Assembly: GCA_913053845.1 (NCBI GenBank)
Contig: CAJXGD010000004.1
Coordinates: forward strand, 1-64,000
Length of the DNA: 64,000 bases
Source of the DNA: an uncultured bacterium
Lineage (GTDB): Bacteria; Bipolaricaulota; Bipolaricaulia; RBG-16-55-9; DRJF01
Direction: 5' to 3'
This document shows positions 62,601 to 64,000 of the stretch, piece by piece; within the stretch, counting starts at the first letter, position 1; each line of letters starts with the position of its first letter. Below the pieces are notes generated by a model. That model did no database searches, had not been told where the DNA came from, and saw only the letters and a program-made list of their open reading frames with translations. The position numbers and the translations under genes were made by a program.

Positions 62601-63474
62601 AATACACCCATTTTCGCTGGATTCTGAACTGAATCCAGGTTAGAATCACCATCATCACGAACAAGATGGCGGACTCTGCCGAGGCCAAGCCGGTCTCGAA
62701 ATAGCGGAAACCGTCCTGATAGAGCCGATAGATCATGATATTGGTGGCGTTCACCGGCCCGCCAGCGGTCATGATGTCGATCATCCCGAAGGTTTCAAAG
62801 AAAACATAGACCAAATCGGTGATGACCAAAAAGAAAGTAGTAGGAGAGATCAGCGTGAAAGTCACCCGCCAAAAGCGTTGGAAGGCGTTGGCACCATCTA
62901 TTGTAGCGGCTTCCAGCACCTGGCCGGGCACGTTTTGCAGCGCGGCCAGATAGAAGACGATATTATAGCCCAATTGCTTCCAAGCGGCGGTGAAGATCAC
63001 CAATAGCAGCGCCAGCGTGGGGTTCCCAATCCAGTTAGGCTGTATGTTAAACAGGGTTCCCAGCGCGTAGTTGACCACTCCAGAATTAGGGCTAAAGATG
63101 TAAAGCCAGATGAGTCCGGCCACCGCCGGCGAGAGGGCATAGGGCCAGATGAGGGCCATGCGATAAATGCGTGCCCCCTTGATCTTCTTGTTGAGCAGCA
63201 GGGCCAGGCCCAATCCCCCGGACATGCTGAGCAACAACACCCCACCGCTGAAGATCAACGAGACCATCACGCTGTAGAGGTAATCTGGCGACTGGAACAA
63301 ACTGAGATAGTTTCCGATCCCCACAAAAGTTTTTCTCAACCCAAAGAAAGCCACCTGATAGGTAGATAAGATAAACGTTTCAATTTGAGGGTAATACAGG
63401 AAGACGGTCAGAATCACAAAGGTGGGCAGCAGCAGGAAAAACGGCAGCAGACGCCCTTTGAATTTTGATGCCAT
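62593..63474 (-). CDS. ugpA: Sugar/glycerol-phosphate ABC permease, UgpA-like
   Basis: 293 residues, six transmembrane segments. The EAA loop is LEAATIDGANAFQRFWRVTFTLISP, with TDLVYVFFETFGMIDIMTAGGP and the C-terminal MMVILTWIQFRIQRKWVYY as in UgpA. Follows the binding-protein gene after a 96-bp gap carrying a hairpin, and overlaps ugpE. Confidence 0.9.
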   Translation of the reverse strand: MASKFKGRLLPFFLLLPTFVILTVFLYYPQIETFILSTYQVAFFGLRKTFVGIGNYLSLFQSPDYLYSVMVSLIFSGGVLLLSMSGGLGLALLLNKKIKGARIYRMALIWPYALSPAVAGLIWLYIFSPNSGVVNYALGTLFNIQPNWIGNPTLALLLVIFTAAWKQLGYNIVFYLAALQNVPGQVLEAATIDGANAFQRFWRVTFTLISPTTFFLVITDLVYVFFETFGMIDIMTAGGPVNATNIMIYRLYQDGFRYFETGLASAESAILFVMMVILTWIQFRIQRKWVYYA

Positions 63475-63521
63475 CAGCTTATCTTTATCGTGAGCAAGCT
63501 AGTAGGCATATAGGTAAGACA

Positions 63522-63554
63522 AAGGGGAGAAACCCCATGGAGATCTCTCCCCTT
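63522..63554 (-). terminator. Intercistronic hairpin after ugpB
   Basis: A 9-bp stem, AAGGGGAGA (63522-63530) with TCTCCCCTT (63546-63554), lies 17 bp after the binding-protein stop. As at 45815, it probably sets the ratio of binding protein to permease. Confidence 0.6.
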
Positions 63555-63570
63555 CGCCCGATTTCCGGTT

Positions 63571-64000
63571 TTAGGCACAACCCGGATTATTGACGCCGAT
63601 CGATTTTTGGTAGTCGCAGATGGCCTTATCGGCCTTAGTACCTATCGCTTTTAGCTCTGTATCCACGGCCTGCACCACCGGCATGCCGCCCTTGATGTCC
63701 GCTTCTAGCGACTCAAAGCCGTGTTCCACGATGGTGCGGACCTTCAAGAAAGCCCCTATCCTGGCCCCGTTGGTGGCCGAATTATCTTTGGTCTCGGTGA
63801 GTTGGTCCAGTGCGGTCTTCAGATTCGGCCGAGCCTTAAAGGTGCCCTGCGCTTGCAAGACGCTCAGGGCCTGGGTGGTCACCGGGAAGTAGCCCGACTG
63901 CTGGTGCCAGCGGATGGTTTGCGCCGTCTCCGACATCCAAACGGAGAAGGTGGCCGCGTCGCAGAGGTTCTGCGCGCCCTGCTTGGCCGGCAGCCAGAGC
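63571..64000 (-). CDS. ugpB: ABC substrate-binding protein, UgpB-like, C-terminal part
   Basis: The frame is open to the window end, so only the last 142 residues are present; the start and signal peptide lie beyond 64000. It begins LWLPAKQGAQNLCDAATFSVWM and has the solute-binding family 1 segment SETAQTIRWHQQSGYFPVTTQAL, as in UgpB. It ends with a disulphide-capable SIGVNNPGCA and CDYQ. Identity as UgpB rests on its permeases and context; another carbohydrate ligand is possible. Confidence 0.82.
   Translation of the reverse strand, partial: LWLPAKQGAQNLCDAATFSVWMSETAQTIRWHQQSGYFPVTTQALSVLQAQGTFKARPNLKTALDQLTETKDNSATNGARIGAFLKVRTIVEHGFESLEADIKGGMPVVQAVDTELKAIGTKADKAICDYQKSIGVNNPGCA

Overview
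The window is 64 kb of GC-rich bacterial chromosome (about 60% G+C by eye). Genes are packed closely, with frequent ATGA/TGATG stop-start overlaps and consensus sigma-70 promoters of the TTGACA/TATAAT type. It carries housekeeping genes (ileS, birA, purA, rplM, secA, folE, rtcB), lipoproteins, Lol/Mac-type ABC exporters, a LolA-like protein and an O-antigen-ligase-like polymerase, so an envelope with exported glycoconjugates is likely. No 16S rRNA or tRNA was found, so the taxon cannot be fixed. A deep-branching, possibly thermophilic lineage is plausible (eukaryote-type IleS, tricorn protease, DUF501, dockerin-like helical modules). Bipolaricaulota/Acetothermia (OP1) or a relative is a low-confidence guess.

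Layout. 1-6302 (+): ileS (5' truncated), birA, purA, a PspA/IM30-like coiled coil, and rplM with a structured leader and a terminator. 6371-11412 (+): three exported proteins sharing PKD domains, a novel-looking beta module and dockerin-like helix pairs. 11423-14105 (-): secA, its 3' end inside an inverted repeat. 14157-17632: a VapBC-like pair, an O-antigen ligase/TPR protein, and a RelE-type toxin interrupted by an in-frame amber codon beside an intact antitoxin. 17635-21113 (-): DUF501, a secreted PLD-fold lipoprotein and a pyruvate-dehydrogenase-like E1 alpha. 21143-21522 (+): a strongly structured, apparently unclassified RNA with its own extended -10 promoter. 21643-26281 (+): tricorn protease and an M20 peptidase. 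26331-32396: a MoxR/DUF58/DUF4129 cluster with convergent SpoIIM-like and RDD genes. 32393-38350 (-): an operon running from a membrane wHTH protein through threonine synthase to a Lol/Mac-like exporter. 38519-40562 (+): rtcB, folE. 40573-43648 (-): DUF5317, HD-GYP, a 52-residue membrane protein and a lipoprotein. 43671-48124 (-): an oligopeptide ABC importer without ATPases. 48254-64000 (-): a 16-kb glycerol-phosphate island.

How the genes work together. The last 16 kb is the most coherent unit. UgpB/A/E/C-like importer genes bracket a GlpR/DeoR regulator, a glycerophosphodiesterase, a class I amidotransferase, an SDR, an aldehyde dehydrogenase, a HAD phosphatase, glycerol kinase, glycerol-3-phosphate dehydrogenase, and a PiT phosphate transporter with its DUF47 partner, all on one strand. 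It reads as import and full catabolism of glycerophosphodiesters and glycerol-3-phosphate, with phosphate balancing. A beta-propeller protein is translationally coupled to ugpE, and a decayed transposase splits the ugpBAE part from the rest.

The most novel candidates are the structured RNA at 21162-21522, the exported PKD/dockerin-like trio, the 52-residue membrane protein with tandem promoters, and a 14-bp element at the same distance from the -35 box in two promoters 17 kb apart.
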